A DNA stretch of 64,000 nt from Leptotrichia wadei. Its GTDB lineage: Bacteria > Fusobacteriota > Fusobacteriia > Fusobacteriales > Leptotrichiaceae. A program made the translations under genes and the position numbers. Positions 17,802-26,305 of this stretch are shown here, piece after piece. The number at the start of each line of letters is the position of its first letter. The stretch's first letter is position 1. The stretch lies in NCBI RefSeq assembly GCF_007990545.2, contig NZ_AP019829.2, forward strand, positions 2,046,001-2,110,000, given 5' to 3'. The notes under the pieces are model-generated. The model was not told where the DNA came from, made no database searches, and worked only from the letters and a program-made list of their open reading frames with translations.

Positions 17802-19388
17802 ATGGAAAAAGCGAATATGAAGGATCATTTGAATATAAATTTTGATCTGATTGAAAAAATGACTGAAATTAAGAAAGATTATATAGAGGGAACGGCGGAT
17901 GTTGAAACGACAAAAAGGCGGATAAAGGAAACTTTTAAGGATAAAAAGATAACTCCTGCTGAGTTTGCCTATTCTGAACAGAAAATAAAAGATTTGGGAT
18001 TTGATGATGAGACTGTTCATGATAAAATGAATGATGTGCTTGATTTGTTTGATGAAATTATTGAAAGAGAGAAACCTTCGCTGCCTGAAGGACATCCAAT
18101 AAAAACCTATTTGAGGGAAAATGAGGCGGCTAGAAAACTAATTGCTGAAATGAAGGAAGAACTGAATAAAAAATTTATAAAAAATAGATGGCTGGAGTTT
18201 TACGATAAACTTTATACATTTAATTTGACACATTTGGCTAGAAAACAGCATCAATTATTTTCAATACTTGAAAGTAAAGGATTTGACAGACCGTCTAGAA
18301 TAATGTGGACTTTTGATAATGCAGTCAGGGATAATATAAGTGAGGCTAGAAAGCTTTTAATGGAAGATAAAATGGAAGAATTTTATGCAAAACAGGAAAT
18401 TGCTTTGGAATTGACGTTGGATATAATGCACAAGGAAGAAGAGGTTTTATTTCCGACTTCACTTAAAATGATTACTGAGGAAGAATTTAGAAATATGAGA
18501 AGTGGGGATGATGAGATTGGATATTTCCTGATTGAGAAGCCTAAAGGATTTTTGCCTGAGAAAAAAGAGGAAAAAATTGAAAAAGAGGAAAATGCAAATA
18601 TAAATACGTCTCAAACAGGTAACTTTATGAACGACTTAGCGGGACTTCTTTCAAAATATAATATGAATGCAGGTGGAGAAAAATCTGACGTGTTAGATGT
18701 CAAACAAGGAAAACTTACTTTGGAGCAAATAAACTTGATTTTCCAACATATGCCAGTGGATTTATCTTTTGTGGACGAGAATGAGATTGTTAAGTTTTAT
18801 ACTGATACGAAACATAGAATTTTTCCTAGAAGTGCGGGAGTTATAGGGAGAGATGTTAAAAACTGCCATCCGAGAGAAAGTGTTGCTTCGGTTTTGGAAA
18901 TAATTGACGCATTTAGAAATAATGAACAAGATGAAGTGGATTTCTGGCTTGAAATGAATGGGAGATTTATTTATATCTATTATGTAGCTGTGAGAGATGA
19001 AAATGGTATATTTAAGGGAGTCCTTGAGATGATGCAAGATGTTACGAGAATAAGAAGCCTTGAAGGAAAGAGAACGCTTGTAACTTGGGAAAAACCTAAA
19101 AAATCTGAAATTAATCAGGAAAATCAAAAAAATTCTAAAGAAGATAAAAATCCTTATGGATTAACAGAAAATACAATAATCGGAGAAATAATAGATAAAT
19201 ATCCTTATATAAGAGAATTTATGCCAACATTGTCGCCTACATACAAAAAACTGCTTGATCCAATTCAATATATGATAATGTCTAAAGTTGCAACGCTTGA
19301 TATGATTGCGATGCGTGGTGGATTCCCTCTAGATGAGTTAATAGATAAAATCTCAGATGAAATTAAAAGGCATGAATCTAAAAAATAG
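17802..19388 (+). CDS. DUF438 / hemerythrin / PAS / DUF1858 multidomain protein
   Basis: This is a cytoplasmic sensor-like protein of about 528 residues. By eye the order is a DUF438 domain (about 5-85), a hemerythrin-like HHE four-helix region (about 90-230, with HLARKQHQLF and LDIMHKEEEVLFP supplying His/Glu iron ligands), a low-complexity hinge, a PAS domain (about 320-425), and a C-terminal DUF1858 domain (about 460-525, TIIGEIIDKYPYIREF). Such proteins are thought to sense oxygen, nitric oxide or redox state, but no reaction is established. I use the ATG at 17802 because GAGGTGG precedes it. The in-frame start at 17766 has no such site. It stands 21 bases before exbB. Confidence 0.85.
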   Translation: MEKANMKDHLNINFDLIEKMTEIKKDYIEGTADVETTKRRIKETFKDKKITPAEFAYSEQKIKDLGFDDETVHDKMNDVLDLFDEIIEREKPSLPEGHPIKTYLRENEAARKLIAEMKEELNKKFIKNRWLEFYDKLYTFNLTHLARKQHQLFSILESKGFDRPSRIMWTFDNAVRDNISEARKLLMEDKMEEFYAKQEIALELTLDIMHKEEEVLFPTSLKMITEEEFRNMRSGDDEIGYFLIEKPKGFLPEKKEEKIEKEENANINTSQTGNFMNDLAGLLSKYNMNAGGEKSDVLDVKQGKLTLEQINLIFQHMPVDLSFVDENEIVKFYTDTKHRIFPRSAGVIGRDVKNCHPRESVASVLEIIDAFRNNEQDEVDFWLEMNGRFIYIYYVAVRDENGIFKGVLEMMQDVTRIRSLEGKRTLVTWEKPKKSEINQENQKNSKEDKNPYGLTENTIIGEIIDKYPYIREFMPTLSPTYKKLLDPIQYMIMSKVATLDMIAMRGGFPLDELIDKISDEIKRHESKK

Positions 19389-19409
19389 TTTTATGGAAAG
19401 GAAAAATTA

Positions 19410-20036
19410 ATGTTGCTACACTATTTTATTTCAGGTGGAATATTTATGTGGGGAATACTGGCGGCTTCAATTTGCGGAGTCGCAGTAATTTTGGAAAAAT
19501 TATGGGTTTTTTTTACAATGGAAAAAGATTTTACAAAAGAGTATAGAAAAGAGCTGTATAAGGCATTGCAAACAAAGAGTAAAGAGGAAGTTATTAAGAT
19601 TACAAACTCAAAAAGAGATTCAGTTTCTAGAATTATTACAAAAACAATGGAAAATATAGATTTGGATTTAAATAAAATTGAGGAATCAGAGAAGGAATAT
19701 CTTGAGGAAATAATAAGAGAAGCTGTTTTGGCACAGACAGGAAAACTGGAAAAAGGGATGTGGCTTCTTGGGGCAGTAGTAAATACAGCACCTCAGTTGG
19801 GGCTTCTTGGAACAGTTACTGGAATGATAACATCATTTTCGGCATTATCTGCAAGTGTGGAAAGTTCTAAAACAGTTGCAGCAGGAATATCAGAGGCTCT
19901 GTACACTACGGCGTTTGGTCTAATTGTGGCGATACCTACTTTAATCTTTTACAATTACTTTAATAGAAGAATAGATGCGACAGCGTTGGAAATGGAGAGA
20001 GCGGCTTTGCATATTATGGGAAGAGTGAAAAAATAG
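19410..20036 (+). CDS. exbB: MotA/TolQ/ExbB proton channel protein
   Basis: ExbB forms the inner-membrane proton channel that, with ExbD, energises TonB. The 208-residue protein has an N-terminal membrane segment at about 10-30, a charged cytoplasmic loop, and two later membrane helices. The family motif GAVVNTAPQLGLLGTVTGMITSF is at about 130-152 and AAGISEALYTTAFGLIVAIPTLI at about 166-188. It starts 21 bases after the DUF438 gene and is followed by exbD 28 bases on. Gene order exbB-exbD-receptor-tonB supports a single TonB energy-transduction unit rather than Tol-Pal or flagellar MotA. Confidence 0.93.
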   Translation: MLLHYFISGGIFMWGILAASICGVAVILEKLWVFFTMEKDFTKEYRKELYKALQTKSKEEVIKITNSKRDSVSRIITKTMENIDLDLNKIEESEKEYLEEIIREAVLAQTGKLEKGMWLLGAVVNTAPQLGLLGTVTGMITSFSALSASVESSKTVAAGISEALYTTAFGLIVAIPTLIFYNYFNRRIDATALEMERAALHIMGRVKK

Positions 20037-20064
20037 AATTATAAAGTATTGAAGGGAATAAAAA

Positions 20065-20484
20065 ATGAAATTTTCTAATAGAAGAAATAGGCAGAATGCG
20101 GAAATATCAATGCTTAATCTTATTGATGTCATATTTATGTTATTAATATTTTTTATGATTGCCACGACATTTAATAAATATTCACAATTTCAGCTTTCTA
20201 TTCCTAAATCGGATGCTAAATTTGATAAAAAAGAGGAGACGAAGGCAGAAATAATAGTTAATAGAGAGAAAAAATATTTTTTGAAGTTAGGAAACAATGT
20301 TAAAGAAATTTCGGGAGAGAATATTCATAATGAGATTTTGAGATTGCCAAAAGAGATGCTTGAAAATATGACATTGACGGCTGATGAGCATCTTGAATAT
20401 GGATATATTGTAGAAATAATGTCGAAATTACGTAATGAGAATGTAAAAAATGTTAGTCTTAATATACAAAAAAATGATAAATAA
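20065..20484 (+). CDS. exbD: ExbD/TolR family biopolymer transport protein
   Basis: ExbD is the partner of ExbB in the proton channel that drives TonB. The 139-residue protein has a short cytoplasmic N-terminus, one transmembrane helix at about 13-36 (NLIDVIFMLLIFFMIATTF) carrying the conserved Asp, and a periplasmic domain of about 100 residues. The length is normal. The ATG follows GAAGGGAATA. It lies between exbB and a TonB-dependent receptor in one plus-strand run. Confidence 0.93.
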   Translation: MKFSNRRNRQNAEISMLNLIDVIFMLLIFFMIATTFNKYSQFQLSIPKSDAKFDKKEETKAEIIVNREKKYFLKLGNNVKEISGENIHNEILRLPKEMLENMTLTADEHLEYGYIVEIMSKLRNENVKNVSLNIQKNDK

Positions 20485-20542
20485 TAAATATTAATTTTAA
20501 GAAAAGGAGAGCGTGACAGATATATATAATTGTCATGCGGGA

Positions 20543-22627
20543 ATGAAATTTATGTTAAAAAAAATTGCAATTTTAAGTTTAATTTTAGCTAGTCTTTCTT
20601 TGTATGCAGAAGGAAAATACGAGGGAAAACTTGAAGAAACAGTCGTAACGGCGACAGGATTTAATGATAATATTGACAATCAAATAAAAAATGTTACGAT
20701 TATTACATCGGAGGATATTCAAGAAAAAGGGTATAATACTGTAGAAGATATATTAAAACAGGCACCAGGAGTTAATATAACACAAACTGGATTCGGTTCA
20801 GCGGTGGATATGAGAGGTCAAGGGAGATTTGGATTAGGAACGAGTGCAAACATTTCTAAAGCAGTTTCTTCAGTAAAAATCTTGATTGATGGAGATATTG
20901 CTATGGATACGATTGATACTTCCCATGCTTATATTCCTTTAAATACAATATCAGTTAATGATGTGGAAAGAGTAGAGATAATAAATGGCGGAGGAACAGT
21001 TCTGTACGGGAGTGGAACTCGAGGTGGAGTTGTAAATATTATTACGAAAGATAGAACAAAAGAAGGAGCTTCAGGCAAAGCTTACTATCAAAATAGCTCT
21101 TATGGAACAAATAAATTAGGATTTGATGCTGGAATAAATTATGGTAATAAATTTATCATTGATTTGGGGTATGAAAATGTTAATGGAAAAGGATATAGAA
21201 GAGGTTCTAAAGAAGCGTATGAATATTTGAATGGGAGCTTGAAATATAATATAACAGATAATCACAGTTTGAAATTTAAGGCGGCGAGATACAATTCAGA
21301 AGAAACATTGGCTTCAGATTTAACAAAATCGCAACTTTTGAGTGACAGAAGACAGTCTGGGACTTTGAGTGATCTTGATATTGATAGAAAAGAGTATAGC
21401 TTGGGATACGAAGGGAAAGTTACCGATAACTTGAAGTTATCATTGACAGGATATAAACAGGATACAAATAAAATTATGTACGGAATGCCTAAAACAAAAT
21501 TTGAAGATAATAAAAAAGGAATCAATTTTAAGGGAAATTATGGACTTGAAAATGGGAATATAATTTTTGGATATAACTACATCGACCATAAAGGAAATAG
21601 AGAGCAAACTATATTTGGAACACCAATTATGAATGTTGATTTAGCGAAAGAGACGAATTCGTTTTATTTGCTAGGACGGCATAAAATTGTTGGCAATTTA
21701 GAAGGAACAGCAGGTTATAGATATGAAAGAGCGGAGTATAAAACAAATAGAGAAGTTCCGTCTACGAGAATGCCGATACCTGGTGGAAGAGGCTTTGTGA
21801 ATATTCCATCAAGAGAAATGCACGGTTCGAGAAAAGACAACAATAGCGCTTATGAATTGGGACTTAATTACAAATATTCTGATACAGGAAATGTTTATGC
21901 GAAATATGAAAGAGGATTTAGATCACCAGCTGCAACAGAATTTGTTGATTATGCACCAGGAGCTAGAAATTATACTTTAAATAATTTAAAAACAGAAAAA
22001 TTTAATACATATGAATTAGGATTTAAAGATATGTTATGGAATTCGTTTGTAAGTGCCACAGCGTTTCATACACGAACAAATAACGAAATATACTTGAATA
22101 TGGATCACGGAGTATTGGGAGGACCAAGTACAGCAAGATGGACATTCCATAATTTAAAAGCTACCGAAAGAACAGGTGTAGAGCTATTTGCTGAGCAATA
22201 TTTAGGTAAATTGAGAGTAAATGAATCATTTACATACGTGAATGCTAAAATTAAAAAAGTGGGAGATGATGTACTAACTTCAACAACTTATAATTTTAAA
22301 GATGGGCAAAAAATACCAGGAGTTCCATCTACAAAAGTTACATTAGGACTTGATTATGAAATAGCAGACGGTTTGAGAACTACTGCTAACTTAAATTATT
22401 ATTCAAGCTCAGTAGATACCTACAATGAAAAAATACCTTCATATTCTACAACAGATTTAGGTTTAAAATACAAACATCAAAGTGGATTCGGGATTAATGC
22501 AGGAGTAAAAAATGTATTTAACAAAAAATATAATGTCGCTCAAGGAAAAGATCCGCTTACAGGAAAGACGGTATATTCACCAGCTGACGAACGAACTTAT
22601 TATATTGGAGCAAGCTATGAATTTTAG
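20543..22627 (+). CDS. TonB-dependent outer-membrane receptor
   Basis: This outer-membrane beta-barrel receptor takes up a scarce ligand such as a metal chelate, heme or cobalamin. The substrate is not evident. A signal peptide (KKIAILSLILASLSLYAEG) is followed by a TonB box-like EETVVTATG, a plug domain (NVTIITSEDIQEKGYNTVEDIL, and VERVEIINGGGTVLYGSGTRGGVVNI) over about 40-160, and a barrel ending in the terminal Phe of YYIGASYEF. Residue length is about 694. The frame is open from a GTG at 20513 just after AAGGAG, but the spacing is short and it would lengthen the signal peptide. ATG 20543 or 20552 suits secretion better. Confidence 0.92.
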   Translation: MKFMLKKIAILSLILASLSLYAEGKYEGKLEETVVTATGFNDNIDNQIKNVTIITSEDIQEKGYNTVEDILKQAPGVNITQTGFGSAVDMRGQGRFGLGTSANISKAVSSVKILIDGDIAMDTIDTSHAYIPLNTISVNDVERVEIINGGGTVLYGSGTRGGVVNIITKDRTKEGASGKAYYQNSSYGTNKLGFDAGINYGNKFIIDLGYENVNGKGYRRGSKEAYEYLNGSLKYNITDNHSLKFKAARYNSEETLASDLTKSQLLSDRRQSGTLSDLDIDRKEYSLGYEGKVTDNLKLSLTGYKQDTNKIMYGMPKTKFEDNKKGINFKGNYGLENGNIIFGYNYIDHKGNREQTIFGTPIMNVDLAKETNSFYLLGRHKIVGNLEGTAGYRYERAEYKTNREVPSTRMPIPGGRGFVNIPSREMHGSRKDNNSAYELGLNYKYSDTGNVYAKYERGFRSPAATEFVDYAPGARNYTLNNLKTEKFNTYELGFKDMLWNSFVSATAFHTRTNNEIYLNMDHGVLGGPSTARWTFHNLKATERTGVELFAEQYLGKLRVNESFTYVNAKIKKVGDDVLTSTTYNFKDGQKIPGVPSTKVTLGLDYEIADGLRTTANLNYYSSSVDTYNEKIPSYSTTDLGLKYKHQSGFGINAGVKNVFNKKYNVAQGKDPLTGKTVYSPADERTYYIGASYEF

Positions 22628-22679
22628 AAAAGTGAGCTTATTTCATAAATTTGTTTAGAGCGTTAAAGAGAGGGAAAAA

Positions 22680-23873
22680 ATGAAATTTTATATAATTTCA
22701 GTTATTTTAAATATTATGATTTTGTTTATTCCAGTGGTCTATTATACTTCAAATAGCAGTAAAAAAGAAAATAAGCAAAACGAGCCAATAACAGTAAATT
22801 TAAGTGAAGGTGTGTTTCAAGATTCTTCGCAAGAAACTGCTGGAAATGAAAATATTGGAGAAAAAAATAATAAATCTGGAAATAATGAGAGTGTAAAGAA
22901 TATTGATGATACTAAAAATAATGGAAATTCTGAAAAAATAGAAGTTTCAAAAAATGATGAAATCTCAAATTCACAGTCTGAATCTAACTCAAAGAAAATT
23001 AATAACTTGAATAATCAGAAAGAAATGAAAAAAGCTAAAAATACTAAATCAATCTCACAAAATGAACAAGAAAAAGAAGAGCTAAAAGTATTTCCATTAG
23101 AAAATAAGAAAAAGGATATTTCACAGGCTATTTCTGGTATTTCATCAATCTCACCTTTAGAATCAATACTTTCCTCAAAAAATACTGAAAAAATTTTACA
23201 AAAAAATGAGAACTTGAAAGTAATTTCAAAAGAAAATCTGACAAATGCAGTATCAACATCTACAAATATTTCAAAAAATATTTCAGAAAACGCTGCTGGA
23301 AATCACAAAAATGATTCTCGTATTTATAAAGCAAGAACTAATAGTGTTGCTGGAAAAAATGAGAATCAGGGAGATGGTACTAATAAAAATAGTAAAAGCA
23401 ATTCTTTTGTTCAAAAAGGAAGAAATAACGGGAATAATGGAAAAGATGGAAATAACAGGGGAAATGTTAATGGAAAAGGTCAAAGTGGAGATAATTCAAA
23501 AACAGGAAATTTAGAAAAAATTAGCAAAAATTCTAGTAAAAATCATAATATTGAACGAAAAAGAAGTACTGAAAAAGGGGAAGAGGGAAATGAGAATGTC
23601 TGCAATGAAGGGAAAGATTTTACAGTTTCGTATAATCCAAATTTGAGCTATCCTATTGCAGCACGAAGGCTTGGGAATAAAGGAATTGTTACTGTTTCAG
23701 TAAAAATTCAATTCAATAGCAGTGGTTCTGTTAGTGTGATTTCAGTATCAGGCGGGAGCTCAATATTTCAACAGGAGGCAAGGAGAGCAGCTGGTAGAAT
23801 AAGAGTTAAAATAAAAAATCCTGAAACTTTGAAATGTACGATAACAAAACCATTTACATTTGAACTGAAATAA
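22680..23873 (+). CDS. tonB: TonB-like energy transducer with Asn/Lys/Ser-rich linker
   Basis: TonB links the ExbBD motor to outer-membrane receptors. The 397-residue protein has an N-terminal membrane anchor at about 2-24. A very long low-complexity periplasmic linker (about 25-295) is rich in Asn, Lys, Ser and Glu rather than the usual Pro. A C-terminal TonB domain (about 305-397) carries LSYPIAARRLGNKGIVTVSVKIQF and ends in FTFELK. Two Cys residues in the C-terminal domain could form a disulfide. It is the last gene of the exbB-exbD-receptor-tonB unit and is followed directly by a terminator. Confidence 0.88.
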   Translation: MKFYIISVILNIMILFIPVVYYTSNSSKKENKQNEPITVNLSEGVFQDSSQETAGNENIGEKNNKSGNNESVKNIDDTKNNGNSEKIEVSKNDEISNSQSESNSKKINNLNNQKEMKKAKNTKSISQNEQEKEELKVFPLENKKKDISQAISGISSISPLESILSSKNTEKILQKNENLKVISKENLTNAVSTSTNISKNISENAAGNHKNDSRIYKARTNSVAGKNENQGDGTNKNSKSNSFVQKGRNNGNNGKDGNNRGNVNGKGQSGDNSKTGNLEKISKNSSKNHNIERKRSTEKGEEGNENVCNEGKDFTVSYNPNLSYPIAARRLGNKGIVTVSVKIQFNSSGSVSVISVSGGSSIFQQEARRAAGRIRVKIKNPETLKCTITKPFTFELK

Positions 23874-23877
23874 AAAA

Positions 23878-23906
23878 AGCCGAATAGAAATTCGGCTGAT
23901 TTTTTT
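23878..23906 (+). terminator. Rho-independent terminator after tonB
   Basis: Perfect arms AGCCGAAT (23878-23885) and ATTCGGCT (23890-23897) with a four-base loop are followed by a run of seven Ts, starting within 10 bases of the tonB stop codon. Confidence 0.9.
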
Positions 23907-23919
23907 GTATAATATATTT

Positions 23920-25140
23920 ATGACAAACATTACACAAAATAAACTGAAATATATTTTCAGTAACAACAATATTTTACTAGATTTCTTAAAATTTTACAAG
24001 AAAAATAATATTGGCGACAGTCACCTTGAATATATTAAACTTTCCATTGATAAATTTCTTGCCTGCAGGGATATTTCAAAAGGTTTTGTCAAGTTCAAAT
24101 GTCCCCACTGTCCTGTTACACACCTGTTCCCTATTACTTGTAAGTCTAGGCTCTGCCCTTCTTGCGGTTACAGGTATTCTATGACATGGACTGAAAATAT
24201 TCAAAAGCATATTCTCAATATTGAACACCGCCATGTCCTTTTTACTATCCCTCAAGAATGCAGAAAGTTCTTCTTTTATGACAGATCCCTTCTGTCAAAA
24301 CTTTCTGCCGCTGTTAACCAGGTGTTCAAGTTCATCTTTCACAATGTCAGCAGGAAAAGAAAAAGAAAAAACAAAATTTCTGAACATTCCAAATACTACT
24401 TTACTGATTCTGATATTGTACATTACGACCTCATTTCTGTCATTCATACTTTTGGCAGGGACCTGAAATGGAACCCTCATGTTCATGCCATTGTTTCATT
24501 AGGAGGATTCAATAAAAATCTTGAGTTCAGGAAAATGAGATACTTCAACGTTGACACTATTGACGGGCAATGGAAATACCATGTCCTTAAAATTATTGAA
24601 AACGGAAGCTATCCCAGCAGGAAGATTGAGAAAGACGCTAGAAATACTGCTACGAAGCTTTACAAGGAAAACAGAAGGTTCTTCTTTAACGTTGGCAATG
24701 GCGATATTAACAGCACAAAAGGCATTATCAAATATCTTGGACGATACCTTGCACGTTCCCCCATTGCTGAATACAAGATTACTGACATTACTGACAAGGA
24801 GGTCACTTTCTTTTTTAACGACCTGGCTAATAATAAAAAGGAAACTTACATTGCTATGCCTTCCGAGAGATTTATTTCCCATATTTTAATTCATCTTCCT
24901 CCAAAAAATTTTAAGATGGTAAATCGATATGGATTTTACTCAAGACGTATTTCCGACAAACTCAAAAAAGCAATTGAACCTTTTAAAAGAAATGTTGCAG
25001 TATCAAAATATTCATTTTATCAAAGGCAGGTGTACAAGACTTTTGGGATGAATCCTTTTTACTGTCCAGCATGCAAGGTTAAAATGATTGTATGGGAATT
25101 TTATCATTACAGATATCCGCCCCTCAAAAAATACTATTAA
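23920..25140 (+). CDS. IS91-like HUH (Y2) transposase
   Basis: This is a transposase of the IS91 type, which moves DNA by a rolling-circle mechanism. It has 406 residues from the ATG at 23920, and an upstream TTG is less likely. An N-terminal zinc-binding domain has Cys at about 61, 64, 74, 79 and 82 (FKCPHCP, CKSRLCPSCG). The HUH motif is NPHVHAIV (His about 187 and 189), and a paired-tyrosine motif YLGRYLARSPI follows at about 275-285. Its codons are visibly more GC-rich than its neighbours, consistent with recent arrival. The gene sits just behind the tonB terminator and left of attL. I could not define exact oriIS and terIS ends. Confidence 0.85.
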   Translation: MTNITQNKLKYIFSNNNILLDFLKFYKKNNIGDSHLEYIKLSIDKFLACRDISKGFVKFKCPHCPVTHLFPITCKSRLCPSCGYRYSMTWTENIQKHILNIEHRHVLFTIPQECRKFFFYDRSLLSKLSAAVNQVFKFIFHNVSRKRKRKNKISEHSKYYFTDSDIVHYDLISVIHTFGRDLKWNPHVHAIVSLGGFNKNLEFRKMRYFNVDTIDGQWKYHVLKIIENGSYPSRKIEKDARNTATKLYKENRRFFFNVGNGDINSTKGIIKYLGRYLARSPIAEYKITDITDKEVTFFFNDLANNKKETYIAMPSERFISHILIHLPPKNFKMVNRYGFYSRRISDKLKKAIEPFKRNVAVSKYSFYQRQVYKTFGMNPFYCPACKVKMIVWEFYHYRYPPLKKYY

Positions 25141-25151
25141 TATTTTATTAA

Positions 25152-25164
25152 TCCAACCTGGTTG
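25152..25164. repeat. Small palindrome after the transposase gene
   Basis: CCAACC-T-GGTTGG lies 12 bases after the transposase stop and may belong to the insertion-sequence end or act as a weak terminator. Confidence 0.4.
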
Positions 25165-25211
25165 GATATTTTGTCGTAGACATTTATATATTTATTTGAC
25201 AAAAGAAGAGT

Positions 25212-25233
25212 AAAAGAGGCTGACGCCTCTTTT
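25212..25233. terminator. Strong bidirectional hairpin right of the transposase gene
   Basis: Nine-base perfect arms AAAAGAGGC and GCCTCTTTT surround a TGAC loop. It could terminate the transposase transcript or be the terminal hairpin of the IS91-like element. Confidence 0.6.
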
Positions 25234-25289
25234 AAAATTATCAAATATATCAGTAAATGACTAAAAAATATGAATTTAATTTCCTTATA

Positions 25290-25335
25290 AAAAAAAATAC
25301 GCCACCCTTGTGATGACGTATTTAAAAAGGAGTTT
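25290..25335. repeat. attL core direct repeat
   Basis: This 46-base sequence (A-tract, then TACGCCACCCTTG and onward to AGTTT) matches 35876-35921 exactly. After it the two copies differ by one extra T, then agree again for about 10 bases. On the minus strand it reads as a hairpin followed by a T tract, so the attachment site overlaps a terminator-like structure. Confidence 0.85.
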
Positions 25336-25393
25336 GAAGAAAAAACTACTTTTTTAACGAAAAGCCAATGTTTATAGGGGTTAAAATTCAAAA

Positions 25394-25416
25394 GGTAACC
25401 AACGGGTAACCAACGG
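25394..25416. repeat. Left tandem repeat (candidate integrase arm sites)
   Basis: Two back-to-back copies of GGTAACCAACG lie 59 bases inside attL. The same 23-base block occurs in the same orientation at 35750-35772 near the other end. Tandem direct repeats inside both ends are typical of arm-type binding sites for tyrosine integrases with an N-terminal arm-binding domain. Confidence 0.7.
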
Positions 25417-25522
25417 AAAAAAGTAAAAAAATAAATCCGCTATTTATGGGGGGTTGCGAGTGTCAAAAAAATATCACTACATTGCAACTCTAAAAAGAAA
25501 ATCTAACTAATAAAAAAAATAA

Positions 25523-25552
25523 AGATTATCCAAAAACGGATAGTCTTTTTTT
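25523..25552 (+). terminator. Rho-independent terminator near the left end of the element
   Basis: Arms AGATTATCC and GGATAGTCT (one G-U pair) around a six-base loop are followed by seven Ts. It would insulate the element from transcription entering through attL. Confidence 0.75.
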
Positions 25553-26055
25553 ATTTGATATTTTATAAACGATTCAAAACTTAAAGAAAATATGGTATAA
25601 TAATATTACCAATCCAAAGCATAGTAGTGATATTTGTTAGCACTACTCCAAATAAATATTTAAAATGCAACCAGTTAGAACCAAAAATGTAACCAGTTCT
25701 AGCGGTTGCAAAATATTAACAAATATAATAAATACAATGGTTATAGATGACAACCAAAAATAAAATCTAATGAGACTTTTTGAGACAAATTGCACCAAAA
25801 ACGAACGAACGTTAGAACGTTCAAAAGTATTTTAAAGGCAATGAATATAATAGTTAGAGAATAGTGCAAACGATAATTGGCGATGACACGAAATGACATA
25901 GCGAACGTTAAAAAGCGAACGAACGAAAGAATAAAATTAAATACTAGAATAATAATGGACCTGCTATGAAAATGGGCTTTTTTTATTGATTAAAAGTTAA
26001 AATAAACATTTTGTAATATTTATAATCCATATTGTTTAAAAAAATTAAATTTTTG

Positions 26056-26084
26056 TTGCACTTTTAAAATAAAAAAGGTAAAAT
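26056..26084 (+). promoter_or_regulatory. Promoter of the DUF2335 gene pair
   Basis: TTGCAC (26056-26061), 17 bases, then TAAAAT (26079-26084), about 29 bases before the AGGAGGG ribosome-binding site of the gene at 26113. Confidence 0.55.
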
Positions 26085-26112
26085 AAATTATATCAAAATT
26101 AGGAGGGAGATT

Positions 26113-26304
26113 ATGAACAGTAATTTAAAAGCCTTTATTGAGGGAATAGCGGACATAGTTTATCAGCCTGAAATATCGTTGAAAAGAAATTCTAATTTTG
26201 AAAAAGATGATTATAAAGCATTAAAATCGGATTGGGAAAAAGTTGGAAATGATATAAGAAGTGCAATAAAAGAATATAGCAAGTGTCAAAAAGTAGGTAA
26301 ATAG
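26113..26304 (+). CDS. Small protein upstream of the DUF2335 gene, unknown function
   Basis: I do not recognise this 63-residue protein. It has a strong AGGAGGGAG ribosome-binding site and is followed after one base by the DUF2335 gene, so the two are certainly cotranscribed and probably act together. It is predicted to be soluble and mostly helical, with the segment LKSDWEKVGNDIRSAIKEYSK resembling an amphipathic helix near residues 37-57. There is no membrane segment or Cys cluster. A role as a cytosolic partner or regulator of the membrane protein is only a guess from operon position. Confidence 0.75.
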   Translation: MNSNLKAFIEGIADIVYQPEISLKRNSNFEKDDYKALKSDWEKVGNDIRSAIKEYSKCQKVGK

Positions 26305-26305
26305 A

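Larger units (their letters stand above)
25417..26112. other. Non-coding left end of the element: hairpins and CGAACG repeats
   Basis: About 700 bases with no ORF of note. There is a terminator at 25523-25552 and a hairpin AGTAGTG/CACTACT at 25623-25647. A larger imperfect hairpin at 25666-25710 has outer arms TGCAACC and GGTTGCA and inner TAGAAC/GTTCTA. Clusters of CGAACG and GAACGTT lie at about 25802-25821 and 25901-25926. Repeated hexamers of this sort suit an origin, oriT or packaging site, but no specific match is visible. A promoter for the next genes is at its right edge. Confidence 0.5.

Noticed and set aside
25137-25391. Minus-strand 84-residue ORF crossing attL
   Set aside because: It runs through a strong hairpin and the att repeat, shows low complexity and has no ribosome-binding site.
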